From Thermoactinomyces daqus (lineage in GTDB: Bacteria > Bacillota > Bacilli > Thermoactinomycetales > Thermoactinomycetaceae), in NCBI RefSeq assembly GCF_000763315.1, contig NZ_JPST01000021.1, positions 62,001-126,000 on the forward strand: a DNA stretch of 64,000 nucleotides. The letters are read 5' to 3'. Both the position numbers and the translations under genes were made by a program. A model generated the notes under the pieces. That model ran no database searches, was not told the DNA's origin, and worked only from the letters and a program-made list of their open reading frames with translations. Below, piece by piece: positions 25,943 to 34,319 of the stretch (its first letter is position 1; every line of letters starts with the position of its first letter).

Positions 25943-26596
25943 TCAGGACCGTTTTGATTTAGATGCCAATCTGAAAGCAGCTTCTTCAGCTTCTTTAAAT
26001 GCTTCTTGCAATACTTCGTTTGGCTCCAATATATTAGTTCCTTGTGCACGGATGATTTGATAATCTTCGATCCCGAGGAAATTAAACATTGATTTCAGGT
26101 ATTTGTGAGAGTATTCAACTTCTGTATACCAATCATTATTTGTATAGATTCCTCCGCTTGCTTGGATCACGAGCAATCTTCGTCCGTCTTTAAGCAGACC
26201 CACTGATCCGTTTTCGGTATACTTGAACGTTTCACGTGGGATCATGATATTATCCATATAATCTTTTAACTTTGATGGAATATTGAAATTATGCAAAGGC
26301 AAAACGATGACATACGTATTTGCGCTTTTGAATTGTTGTAAGATCTCCGACATGCGTTCTGTTACCTGTTGCTCCTGGCTGGTTAGCTCCTGTCCTTTTT
26401 GCTGCTTTTCCCATGCGCTTAAAACTGTTTTATCAATCATGGGCACGTCTTCACTGTACAGGTTAATCTGTTCAATTACTTCGCTTCCGTTTGTGAATTC
26501 TTTATAAGCTTTCAAAAAGTGGTTGAGAACCTGCAAGCTCACTGAAGAAGGATCATCTGTCTTTGGATGTGCGTTGATAATAAGCGTTTTGTTCAT
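25943..26596 (-). CDS. azoR: FMN-dependent NADH-azoreductase
   Basis: 217 residues of the flavodoxin-like AzoR family. N-terminal TLIINAHPKTDDPSSVS (FMN phosphate loop), VLPLHNFNIPSKLKDYMDNI near residue 100 and VIQASGGIYT near 145. These enzymes reduce quinones and azo bonds with NADH, protecting against thiol-reactive quinones. ATG follows TTGGAGAAA. It is divergent from an Rrf2-type regulator, the usual arrangement for a redox-sensing repressor and its target. Confidence 0.9.
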   Translation of the reverse strand: MNKTLIINAHPKTDDPSSVSLQVLNHFLKAYKEFTNGSEVIEQINLYSEDVPMIDKTVLSAWEKQQKGQELTSQEQQVTERMSEILQQFKSANTYVIVLPLHNFNIPSKLKDYMDNIMIPRETFKYTENGSVGLLKDGRRLLVIQASGGIYTNNDWYTEVEYSHKYLKSMFNFLGIEDYQIIRAQGTNILEPNEVLQEAFKEAEEAAFRLASKSKRS

Positions 26597-26631
26597 TTTT
26601 ATTTCTCCAATAAAATGAATTTCAGTCCCTA

Positions 26632-26672
26632 ATTATGGACTTAGTTAATCGCCGATTACATTTATCCATAAT
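26632..26672. promoter_or_regulatory. Nested inverted repeats between azoR and the Rrf2 gene
   Basis: ATTATGGA (26632-26639) / TCCATAAT (26665-26672) encloses TAATC-GCC-GATTA (26646-26658). Both are perfect dyads just upstream of azoR and are candidate binding sites for the Rrf2 protein. Confidence 0.5.
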
Positions 26673-26802
26673 AAAGACTTTCATCATCTTTGTCAAATGA
26701 AGCATCATTTAATCGCATCGATTTCTTTTATTTGACTAAGACTCTACATATTTCTAAGATACAACTGGATTAATCTTTAAAATCAAAAGAGGGTGAAGAA
26801 AT

Positions 26803-27291
26803 ATGCAGTATAGTGTCGGTGTTGAATATGCTTTACATTGTCTGGTTTATTTAATCGATGTTCCTTCCGATAAAAGTGTTGGGATAAAGGATTTGGCAGA
26901 ATTCCAAGGGGTTTCTGAGACATATCTTTCCAAAGTTTTTGGTAAATTATCCAAGGCTGGGATTGTCAGTTCTGTACCTGGTGTAAAGGGAGGGTATAGG
27001 TTATCCAGGAAGCCGGAGGATATTTCCTTTTGGGATGTGATTGAAGCAGTTGAAGGTTCAAAGCCTATATTCCAATGTAAAAACATTAAAGACAATGGAT
27101 ATTTGTACAGGGAAAACTGTTGCTCTGCTCCCTCCTTTTGCACCATCAATTCAGTTATGCTCTCTGCGGAAGAAAAAATGCGTGATTACTTGCGCAGTAA
27201 AACACTGGCCTGGTTAAATGAAGAGCTTGATCGCGTCTTGCCCAAACATATACGCAAAGATACCCGGGAATATTTTTCGAAGAGCAACTGA
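26803..27291 (+). CDS. Rrf2-family transcriptional regulator
   Basis: 162 residues. The winged helix-turn-helix occupies the N-terminal 80 residues (MQYSVGVEYALHCLVYL, SETYLSKVFGKLSKAGIV, GVKGGYRLSRKPEDISFWDVIEA). The central part has Cys residues in FQCKN and in RENCCSAPSFC, a spacing unlike the Fe-S triads of IscR/NsrR but suitable for thiol redox sensing. Likely a repressor of the divergent azoreductase gene that responds to quinone or disulfide stress. ATG follows AGAGGGTGAAG. Confidence 0.87.
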   Translation: MQYSVGVEYALHCLVYLIDVPSDKSVGIKDLAEFQGVSETYLSKVFGKLSKAGIVSSVPGVKGGYRLSRKPEDISFWDVIEAVEGSKPIFQCKNIKDNGYLYRENCCSAPSFCTINSVMLSAEEKMRDYLRSKTLAWLNEELDRVLPKHIRKDTREYFSKSN

Positions 27292-27380
27292 CATGTGTCA
27301 AGGCCGGAATTCAATTGATCCACTCCGGTGTTTGCTGACCCGGTTTCATGACCAAATCCTTATTTAAAGGAGAGGCCTAA

Positions 27381-27696
27381 ATGAGCAAACAATTTATCGT
27401 CCATCTTTCTGACAAGCAAAAGCATCTCATGTCCAAAGAACTTGTTGTTGGGCACGTTGAGTATTTACGTTCATTAAAAGAAAAAAGGAAAATTACCATT
27501 TTGCGGTCCTTGTGTAGACGGCACAGTTTTAATGATTCTCAAAGCTGAATCACAAAAAGAAGCCGAGGAACTATTAAAGGGAGATCCTTTTTCCCATTCA
27601 GGATACTATCAAACACAAAAAATCGTTGAGGTTCAAGAAGCCACTTTTGAAAACAATTTTCTTTTGGAAGAGGTATTGGACCGCCTTGAGGAATAA
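27381..27696 (+). pseudogene. YCII-related (YciI-like) protein with frameshift
   Basis: The start ATG lies behind AAAGGAGAGG. The first 40 codons read MSKQFIVHLSDKQKHLMSKE and onward; the frame then breaks in TTTT (27499-27502). Dropping one T continues as CGPCVDGTVLMILKAESQKE to a stop at 27694-27696, giving 104 residues of the YCII (dimeric alpha-beta) family with GDPFSHSGYYQTQKIVEV. As given, translation stops after 55 codons. It follows the Rrf2 gene by 90 bases. Homopolymer error or recent mutation. Confidence 0.75.
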
Positions 27697-27912
27697 CAAT
27701 CGCTATTCTGGCGGATCGCGGAAACAAGGAGAATTCACGTCGATGGGGGAACTGAAAAAATGGAGGGGGACGGGTGCTTTTTCGCTGCGATCTTTGCGGT
27801 GAAGGAGACGGGAGTGAAGAGTAGCACCCGGACCCAGGGATTCCTGTTTTTTGAGGTTTTGTCAACAAGCGGACCTTTCAAGGGGAGGACCATTTTCCTT
27901 GAAAGGTTTTTT
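27697..27912 (+). ncRNA. Possible structured RNA ending in a terminator
   Basis: CGGGTGCT near 27768 can pair with AGCACCCG near 27825, with a smaller hairpin inside. The stretch ends in a strong terminator, ACCTTTCAAGG (27873-27883) / CCTTGAAAGGT (27897-27907) plus T-run. It could simply be the 3' untranslated region of the YCII gene. It does not match a riboswitch class I know. Confidence 0.3.
27873..27912 (+). terminator. Rho-independent terminator
   Basis: Perfect 11-bp stem with T-run on the plus strand. Confidence 0.85.
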
Positions 27913-28028
27913 ATTATCTTAATGAGCACACCGGGTTTGACAGGATTTTGGGGGGAGGGCGTTCTTTTTGAGACCGGAAAATCTTCCGACAATCTCCCGG
28001 CCGTCATGGTCGTTCAACGCATCGGAGC

Positions 28029-28895
28029 TCACTTTTCATCAGAATGATAGATTCCTTCCTGTTCCCACAAACGCTCCATTCTCTCCAGATGCCGGGTTAC
28101 TTCCTGCCGGTTCATTCTTGCCACCGCCGTCAACAATGCATTGATCAGGCTGAGCGGAGCGACGAAAGAATCGAGAAAGGACGGCAGGCTGCTCGAGGCA
28201 ATGAGACTAAGATCGGAGACCGCGGCGAGGGGGGAATGGTGGGCATCAGTGATGGCCAGAGTCTGAACCCCGCGTTCCCGCACAAAGCGCATCGCTTCCA
28301 CCGTTCTGGCTGTATACCGGGAAAAGCTGATGCCGATCACCAGATCTTCCTTGTTCAGGTGGGCCAGCTTTTCAAACATGGTATCGGAATCAGTGATGAA
28401 CTGCGTGTTTTTTCGCAGTAACTGGAAGTAAAATGCGAGAAAGGAACCGAGTGAATGCGAGCTTCTCAGGGCGACAATGGTGACCGATGCGGCCTGATGG
28501 ATCCGTTTTACCGCTTCGCTGAAGGTTTCCGCATCCAGCATCTGCATCGTTTGTTTCAGGTTGGCGATATCATCGGTGAGCACTTCGTAGGCAATCCGTT
28601 GTTCTTCAGGATAGAGATCCGCATTCAAATCCAGCCGCTCCACCGTTGTCACCCGTCTGCGGAGCTGCTCCTGCAAATGCTGCTGCATTTCCGTGAAGCC
28701 CGAAAAGCCGAGGGCAGAGGCGAAGCGAACGACCGTCGCCTCGCCGACCCCCGCTTGCTTTGCCAATTTGGCCGTGGTTAAAAAAGGAACGGTATCCGGA
28801 TGGGCTTCAAGATATGCTGCGATCCGCCGCTGGGCTTTGCTCATCCGGCCGCTTTGCGCACGGATTCTGGCAAAGATGTCGCTGTGTTCCGGCAA
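28029..28895 (-). CDS. MurR/RpiR-family transcriptional regulator
   Basis: 288 residues. The N-terminal RpiR helix-turn-helix (about residues 1-80, GVGEATVVRFASALGFSGFTEMQQHL) is followed by a SIS sugar-phosphate-binding domain (about 120-260, VALRSSHSLGSFLAFYF, GISFSRYTARTVEAM). TTG start at 28895, eight bases after AAAGG. It begins 4 bases after the aminotransferase stop, so the two are cotranscribed and it may act on this operon in response to a phosphorylated or amino sugar or related metabolite. Confidence 0.87.
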   Translation of the reverse strand: MPEHSDIFARIRAQSGRMSKAQRRIAAYLEAHPDTVPFLTTAKLAKQAGVGEATVVRFASALGFSGFTEMQQHLQEQLRRRVTTVERLDLNADLYPEEQRIAYEVLTDDIANLKQTMQMLDAETFSEAVKRIHQAASVTIVALRSSHSLGSFLAFYFQLLRKNTQFITDSDTMFEKLAHLNKEDLVIGISFSRYTARTVEAMRFVRERGVQTLAITDAHHSPLAAVSDLSLIASSSLPSFLDSFVAPLSLINALLTAVARMNRQEVTRHLERMERLWEQEGIYHSDEK

Positions 28896-28899
28896 ACGA

Positions 28900-30269
28900 T
28901 CACGCCTTTCCTTTCAGTTTTTTCACCCCGTTTTCAAATCGTTCCAGTGTATCATCCACCACTTTTTCGGTATGGACAACCGACATGGAGAAGCGATTGA
29001 GGGGTTTGATAAAAATCCCGTTCTCCAGCAAATACTGATCCAGTTTTTTGCGCAGCGACAGATTTGAGGCCAATACGTCCTGAATTTGGCGCACCGGCGG
29101 TCGGTGAGCACCAGGTTGAAGATGCTCCCGACACCGACTGTCCGGGCGGTGATTCCATGGCGAACGGCAATTTCCTCAAATCCGGCTTTAAGCCGCGCGG
29201 TGTTCTCCTCCAGCTGCCGGTAAAGTTCGGGCTCGGCCAATGTCTGAATGGTCGCAAGCCCGGCGCTGAGGACTAATGGATGGCCGTTATACGTACCGCT
29301 GTGAAACAAGGGTTTGCCCTGAGAAGCAGCGCCGGCAGACTGGGTGGTCAAAATGTCAGTGCCGCCTGCAGGTGAGCATAATTCCATGATTTCCCGCCGG
29401 CCGCCGACGGCTCCGACCGGAAAACCGCCTCCCAGCACTTTTCCGAGGGCGGTTAAATCGGGCACAACCCCGTATAATCCCTGCGCTCCGGATATGCCGA
29501 TGCGAAACCCGGTTTTTACCTCGTCAAAGATGAGCACAATCCCGTACTCACCGGTTAATTTTCTCAGCCCTTGCAAAAACGGAAGCTCCGGCGGAATGAA
29601 TCCTCCCTGAATCGGTTCGAGAATCACGGCGGCAATTTCATGCCGGTGTCTGCTGAGGATTTCCGCCGTTTGTTCCAAATCGTTAAAAGGCAGAATGATG
29701 GTGTTTTTTGTATAATATTCCGGCAGGCCCCTTGAGTCGGGAGCCGGGGAAGGGGGTTCATGCCGGTTCCGTTTATGCGGATTGACGCTGATCAAAACCT
29801 GATCGTAAGCGCCGTGATAGTGGCCTTCAAATTTGGCCAGTTTTTTTCGGCCTGTCCAGGCCATGGCCAGACGAATGGCCAACAAAGTCGCCTCCAGGCC
29901 CGAATTGGTAAAGCGAACCTGGTCGATCCCCGGGTAAAGGCCGGCCAGCGTGCGGGCCATCTCCGTTTCCAGCTGATGGGGAGTGCCGAAGATCGTGGTT
30001 CCGATTTTCTCCAGTTGTGTTTGCAGCGCGTTTTTGACGTTGGGATGGCCATGTCCCAGGATTAACGCTCCGTAACATAAGTTGTAATCAATATAGCGAT
30101 TTTCGTCAACATCGTACAGATAGGGGCCGTCAGCAGATTCCATGATGATCGGATACGGTTCAAAGTATTTGATGTTTGCCGTTACTCCGCCCGGAATCCA
30201 TCTTGCCGCCTCCCGATAGGCTTCAGCAGAGCGTTTGGTTTTGGAGAGAAGGAGGGCGTGATGATCCAT
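28900..30269 (-). pseudogene. Class III aminotransferase (glutamate-1-semialdehyde aminomutase-like) with C-terminal frameshift
   Basis: About 456 residues after repair. Blocks NLCYGALILGHGHPNV, FTNSGLEATLLAIRLA, EGHYHGAYD, LIFDEVKTGFR and the PLP lysine in LTALGKVLGGGFPVGAVGG belong to the HemL-like branch. The frame breaks near 29095-29101: upstream reads LVLTDR, and the proper C-terminus VRQIQDVLASNLSLRKK onward is in another frame. One base is missing in a GCCGG context. Start at 30269 with GAGGTG upstream. No haem genes are adjacent, so this is probably a paralogue acting on another substrate, with the RpiR regulator downstream. Confidence 0.78.
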
Positions 30270-30292
30270 GATTTCCACCTCGTTTGTAATAT

Positions 30293-30322
30293 ATACTCCA
30301 TTAAATATTTGCAACGGAGTAT
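30293..30322. promoter_or_regulatory. Inverted repeat upstream of the aminotransferase-RpiR operon
   Basis: ATACTCC (30293-30299) and GGAGTAT (30316-30322), extended imperfectly inward. It is placed 24 bases before the start codon, so it is a candidate operator for the RpiR protein. Confidence 0.5.
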
Positions 30323-30460
30323 TTATTTCATTTTTCGCCGTTTCTCTCATTTTGTCGAATGTCATCAACAGCGTTCTGGAGGCGTTTCAGCCCGATTGGC
30401 GCGATCAATCCTTTCTTCCGCAATAATGCTCCCTTTTTTGACGGAACTGGCAGAGCATAT

Positions 30461-30485
30461 AAAAAACCCCGCCTTTCGGCAGGGA
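30461..30485 (-). terminator. Terminator of deoD
   Basis: CCTGCC-GAAA-GGCGGGG stem with a six-T run on the minus strand. Confidence 0.85.
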
Positions 30486-30490
30486 ATCAG

Positions 30491-31198
30491 TCAGTCTCTG
30501 GTTATGGCCTCAAGCGCCATCAACATCATATCGTGGAAAGTTGTTTGTCTCTCTTCCGCCGTCGTCTCTTCACCGGTAAAAATATGATCGCTGACGGTAA
30601 GGACGGACAGGGCGTGAACGCCGTATTTGGCGGCCAGAGAATAGAGGGCGGTCGTTTCCATTTCGACAGCCAATACACCGTAATCAGCCAGTTTTTTGAC
30701 CGGCTCCATGCTGTCACGGTAGAAGGTATCCGAGGTTAACACATTTCCGACGCGAACGTGCAACCCTTTTTCCACACCAGTCTGATAAGCCTTGTTCAGC
30801 AAATCAAAGTCGGCGCAAGGGGCAAAGTCAAATCCGGGAAACGTTTGCCGGTTGACAGCGGAGTCGGTGCAGGATGTCATGGCCAAAATCACGTCACGAA
30901 CCTTAACGTCTTTTTGGATCGCACCGCAGGTTCCGACACGGATCAGTTTTTTCACGCCGTATTCGCGAATCAATTCATTTACATAGATGGAGATGGAGGG
31001 CACTCCCATGCCGGTTCCCTGTACGGAGACTCGTTTCCCCTTATATGTACCGGTAAAACCGAGCATCCCGCGCACCTGATTATAGCAGGAAGGTTCCTCA
31101 AGAAAAGTTTCCGCGATATATTTTGCGCGGAGCGGGTCTCCGGGCAGCAGAATGTTTTCGGCAATTTCACCCTGCTTTGCTCCAATATGAACACTCAT
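30491..31198 (-). CDS. deoD: Purine-nucleoside phosphorylase, DeoD type
   Basis: 235 residues from ATG 31198 ([20 protein letters not shown]), the normal family start and length. Motifs [47 protein letters not shown] and [17 protein letters not shown] are those of hexameric PNP, which cleaves purine (deoxy)ribonucleosides with phosphate. The best Shine-Dalgarno (AGGAGGTGA) lies not here but 2-3 bases before an upstream in-frame ATG at 31234, which would add 12 residues. So the true start is uncertain. Confidence 0.9.
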   Translation of the reverse strand: MSVHIGAKQGEIAENILLPGDPLRAKYIAETFLEEPSCYNQVRGMLGFTGTYKGKRVSVQGTGMGVPSISIYVNELIREYGVKKLIRVGTCGAIQKDVKVRDVILAMTSCTDSAVNRQTFPGFDFAPCADFDLLNKAYQTGVEKGLHVRVGNVLTSDTFYRDSMEPVKKLADYGVLAVEMETTALYSLAAKYGVHALSVLTVSDHIFTGEETTAEERQTTFHDMMLMALEAITRD

Positions 31199-31387
31199 CT
31201 GTGATACCGTTACACCGATGGTTGGTAACGGCATTCACCTCCTCTTTTCCAGACTACGACCAATATTATCCCAATATCTTGCCGTTTCACAACTCTTTCT
31301 TGAAAACAGACAGAGAATTTCTCACTGAATGGAAGAAGCTTGCAGGGGAGAATGCCTTTGGGCCCCTGGAATGATTGGCGATGGAGC

Positions 31388-31415
31388 GAATATTTTAGAA
31401 AAGGAAGCATGAATA
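31388..31415 (+). promoter_or_regulatory. Possible SigE-type sporulation promoter
   Basis: GAATATT (31388-31394), 13 bases, then CATGAATA (31408-31415). The -35 fits the SigE consensus well, the -10 (CATACA-T) only partly. It lies 73 bases before the kinase-like gene. Confidence 0.35.
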
Positions 31416-31488
31416 TTTTCTGTCAGAGGTTTCAAGCTGCGAGAAAAAGTGAAAATAGACTCTGGAAAACATATAGGGAGGAAACAGG

Positions 31489-32187
31489 ATGAAGCAGCCG
31501 TTTTCATTGGATCGCAAGGTAATCGAAACATTATCCGAGATGGTATTGTCGGGAGCGATTGAAGAAAGTTACCCGTTGCTCGGTGAGGGGTTAAGCGGCA
31601 AAGTGTATGATTATGAGGGATATGCAGTCAAGGTGTTCAAGGAAAATTACAGCGAAAACGATGACGATCGGGTATTGAATTACATGCGGGGCCATTCTGC
31701 TTTTCCTACGCTTTATTATAAAGAACGGCAGGGAAGATTTTTGGTTGTCGAGAAAGTGTCCGGTCACACGTTGGGTGAAATGGTGAAAGCGGGTGGAAAG
31801 CTGCCTGACCGGTATTACTGGCAACTGGAAAAATATGCGGAAGATTGTTACAAGAAAGGGATTATTCCAAGTGATTTACACTTGAACAATATGATGGTGG
31901 ATCAAGACAACCGGATCAGAATTGTCGATACCGGCCGCTTTTTCTTTACCCGTGACAGTGCGCAGTTCAAGGAGAAAGTGGAAAGGGACCTGGAGATCCT
32001 GAAGTATTACTGCGGATTCTTCTCTTCCTCCTCATGGAAGAAACACCGGCGCCATCGCCGCCATTACCATTATCACTCTTATTTACACTCGCACAGTCAC
32101 AGCCACAGCTACAGTCGCAGTCACTCGTCTTCTTCTCACCGCCGTCATCGCCATCATCGTCACCATCACCATTTCTTCTCTTCATGA
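31489..32187 (+). CDS. Protein-kinase-like protein with His/Ser/Arg-rich tail
   Basis: 232 residues. Residues 25-175 form a short protein-kinase-like fold: glycine loop GEGLSGKVYDY, Lys in AVKVFK, catalytic loop IIPSDLHLNNMMV (Asp and Asn in place) and DTG replacing DFG. Residues 179-232 are low complexity: Ser, His, Arg and Tyr only, with (HS)n runs, about 18 His and a closing HHHH. The DNA of the tail is itself repetitive (CAC/CAT, CGC). Bacillus coat kinases of the CotH type act on Ser-rich basic repeats of CotB/CotG; a kinase carrying such a tail could phosphorylate itself or bind metal. Relation to B. subtilis YrzF-like kinases is possible. ATG follows GGGAGGAAAC. Confidence 0.8.
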   Translation: MKQPFSLDRKVIETLSEMVLSGAIEESYPLLGEGLSGKVYDYEGYAVKVFKENYSENDDDRVLNYMRGHSAFPTLYYKERQGRFLVVEKVSGHTLGEMVKAGGKLPDRYYWQLEKYAEDCYKKGIIPSDLHLNNMMVDQDNRIRIVDTGRFFFTRDSAQFKEKVERDLEILKYYCGFFSSSSWKKHRRHRRHYHYHSYLHSHSHSHSYSRSHSSSSHRRHRHHRHHHHFFSS

Positions 32188-32455
32188 GTGAGCGAACCTC
32201 TGTTGGAGCATTTGTTCCGGCAGAGGTTTTTTCTAAATTCCCGGGTTTGGCCGCGTATGAGGCCCCCTTCTGAAAATCTCTCCCTCCAAATCCATATCGC
32301 TTCGTGGGCAAAATAAAGTAGGTTTTTTTATGCCTGTTGTAGAAAGAAATATAGTTAATCATATGAATGTGACAGGCATTCGATGGGCGTGATTTTGGAG
32401 AAAGTGTTCCGGCATGCCTGATCGGATCTGTCCCCTGCGTCAAGGAGGGATTTGA

Positions 32456-33094
32456 TTGTCGATTAAGAAAAAAGGCCGTCTCAGAAGGCTGATCGCAGTA
32501 GTGGCAGTGGCGGGCCTGACAGCCGGACTGGTTCCGTGGGGAAGCAGTTTGGCCGGGAAGAGTTCCGCTTTTCAAGTCTATGCGCAAACCGGCAATGACC
32601 GTCAACTTCAGGATGATTTCGCCAGCGCGGCCCGGGAGTTTAAAGTGCCGGAGGAGATCTTGCTGTCCGTCTCTTATAATGTTTCCCTTTTTGAACAGCA
32701 TGACGGGAAGCCAAGTGTGTCGGGCGGGTACGGACTTATGCATTTGACTGATGTTGACCCCGCTAAATTGCGCCGTAACGGCAAAGATGAAGCGGCTCGG
32801 CTGACGGTGAAAGAGGTGAGCCAAAACCCGGGGCTGCATACGCTGAAGACGGCGGCAGCGTTACTCGGAGAGGGCCCGGAACGGCTGAAGCAGGATCCCA
32901 GGCAAAACATCCGGGGAGCCGCAGCGCTCCTTGCGCAGTACGCCAGACAAACGACGGGAGAGGTTCCGTCCGAAATTGGCGATTGGTATGGGGCAGTGGC
33001 GAAGTACAGCGGTTCATCAGAGGCGGATGTGGCACTCGATTTTGCCGATCAGGTTTTTGATACCATCAATCAAGGTGTCGAACGGACAACGTGA
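32456..33094 (+). CDS. Secreted lysozyme-like (transglycosylase-fold) N-terminal domain, truncated amidase
   Basis: 212 residues. Twin-basic N-terminus and hydrophobic core (residues 8-30) predict secretion. The mature part holds FKVPEEILLSVSYNVSLFEQHDG and SGGYGLMHLTDVDP, which I associate with the N-terminal lytic-transglycosylase-like domain found before amidase_2 domains in secreted Bacillales cell-wall hydrolases. The amidase domain expected after about residue 220 is absent; translation ends in VERTT. TTG start with AAGGAGGGA. It could be a free-standing domain or the remains of a longer enzyme. Catalytic Glu is not evident. Confidence 0.65.
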   Translation: MSIKKKGRLRRLIAVVAVAGLTAGLVPWGSSLAGKSSAFQVYAQTGNDRQLQDDFASAAREFKVPEEILLSVSYNVSLFEQHDGKPSVSGGYGLMHLTDVDPAKLRRNGKDEAARLTVKEVSQNPGLHTLKTAAALLGEGPERLKQDPRQNIRGAAALLAQYARQTTGEVPSEIGDWYGAVAKYSGSSEADVALDFADQVFDTINQGVERTT

Positions 33095-33413
33095 CCGGGA
33101 CTGTGGTTTTCTCGAGCTGCGATGAATCGCTGCCCGCCTGTTCCGGCGCTTGTGTTGTACATCCGCTCAGCAATAAAAAAAGGTACTGCGAGCAGGCCAA
33201 CATGGCGAAAACGCAAGATATGATCACCTCAAACGATTTCTCTTTGATATATCAGGCAGCTTTTGCACGGGCTTGGAAGAGGTCGGAGAAGATTTTTCCG
33301 ACGGGTGATAAGTGCCGCACGTTTTCAAAAATTCCTTCACCCAAATAAGTCTTCTAAATTTAGTATAAAGTAAATGTTTCCAGTTGACAAAGTGAAAATT
33401 ATTTTAAAGGGAT
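33095..33413. other. Gene-free stretch after the truncated hydrolase
   Basis: Short frames only, without ribosome sites. I could not find the missing amidase domain in any frame here, so it was deleted rather than shifted out of frame. The AT-rich end (33350-33413) may hold terminator-like sequence for yunB. Confidence 0.4.
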
Positions 33414-34217
33414 TCATTTTTTTATCGTATCGATTCCGATCGGATAAAAATCAGGAACATCGCCGACAATCACTTGTTGGGCCAATGGCTGGTTGAATTT
33501 TAAATGAAGCCGGTCCTTAGTGAGCGGCAAAAGCGTTTTCACTTCGATGTCAGCGTTGAGATAGATATTGACTTGAGCCGTATTGATCCCCCGTGATACG
33601 ATTTCGGATGAAAATGTCACATGCGGAGAACCTTCAATCCACAATTTTAAGGGAAGTTCGGGGCCGTAATCGGACAGGATGCTGCTTTGCGTGATTTCCC
33701 CGAGCGATAACTTTACGCTGTACTCCCGGGTTTTGTCCAACTCTTCAAGTAACTTTTCCGAGACGATTTTGTATATGGCTGCTTCGGTTTGCGTATTAAA
33801 ACTCACTCCGGCGATTTTTCCCTGATGGTCTGTCTGCAGGGTGGCAATCGGTTGCAAACGGCCGTTCAAGGCTTTCTGCATTTGCTCGATGCCGTTGGAG
33901 AAAGCGTGCTGGGCGATTTTTTTCGCTTCCTCCTGGGCGATGGCCCTCAAAATGGGCTCCAATTCCCGCTCGAGATTCCACAAAGAGAAAATCAAGAAGG
34001 AAAACAGAATGATAATCATGATCGGAATGGATGCTCTCCTCAGGCGAAACACCGGATGGGGATGAAAACGGAAATGAAATGGCGCCGGCGTTTTTTTGCT
34101 GATTTTGTTTCTTCGGGGAAGAGAGAAGGACGGGAACCGGATCGATGGCAGCGGAAAGTGAAAGGGCCGCTTAAACCGGAGATGGTTTCGGTAGAACAAA
34201 CGGCGGCGGAATGGCAT
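33414..34217 (-). CDS. yunB: Sporulation protein YunB
   Basis: 267 residues. Basic, aromatic N-terminus (about 55 residues), one membrane segment (near 57-75), then the conserved YunB body: ILRAIAQEEAKKIAQHAFSNGI, VSFNTQTEAAIYKIVSEKLLEEL, the LSLGEITQSSILSDYGPELPLKLWIEGSPHV block and the end TKDRLHLKFNQPLAQQVIVGDVPDFY. In B. subtilis YunB is a mother-cell (SigE) protein needed for proper sporulation. ATG 34217 lies nine bases after GAGGGGTG; GTG 34229 is less likely. It shows the host is an endospore former. Confidence 0.88.
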   Translation of the reverse strand: MPFRRRLFYRNHLRFKRPFHFPLPSIRFPSFSLPRRNKISKKTPAPFHFRFHPHPVFRLRRASIPIMIIILFSFLIFSLWNLERELEPILRAIAQEEAKKIAQHAFSNGIEQMQKALNGRLQPIATLQTDHQGKIAGVSFNTQTEAAIYKIVSEKLLEELDKTREYSVKLSLGEITQSSILSDYGPELPLKLWIEGSPHVTFSSEIVSRGINTAQVNIYLNADIEVKTLLPLTKDRLHLKFNQPLAQQVIVGDVPDFYPIGIDTIKK

Positions 34218-34319
34218 GGTTTTGCTCACCCCTCAGTGTCCACATCATACTTTTTAAAACGTATTCAAGAGCCGGGGCGGTTAGAAGCGACCGGAACCGG
34301 TCGAAACGGAGAGATCGAG

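Noticed and set aside
27750-27912. T-box or known riboswitch
   Set aside because: No T-box sequence (AGGGTGGNACCGCG) and no downstream gene on the same strand to control.
27760-28047. 95-codon plus-strand frame
   Set aside because: Runs through a perfect terminator hairpin into the RpiR gene on the other strand.
32030-32187. Repeat block as a CRISPR or satellite array
   Set aside because: The repeats are short codon runs inside one open frame, without spacers or regular period.
31967-32839. 290-codon minus-strand frame over the kinase tail
   Set aside because: Low-complexity Asp/Gly run is the complement of the His/Ser codons; no start signal.
33789-34319. Long upstream extension of the response regulator gene
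   Set aside because: The extension is the shadow of yunB; the receiver domain starts normally at 34320 with its own ribosome site.
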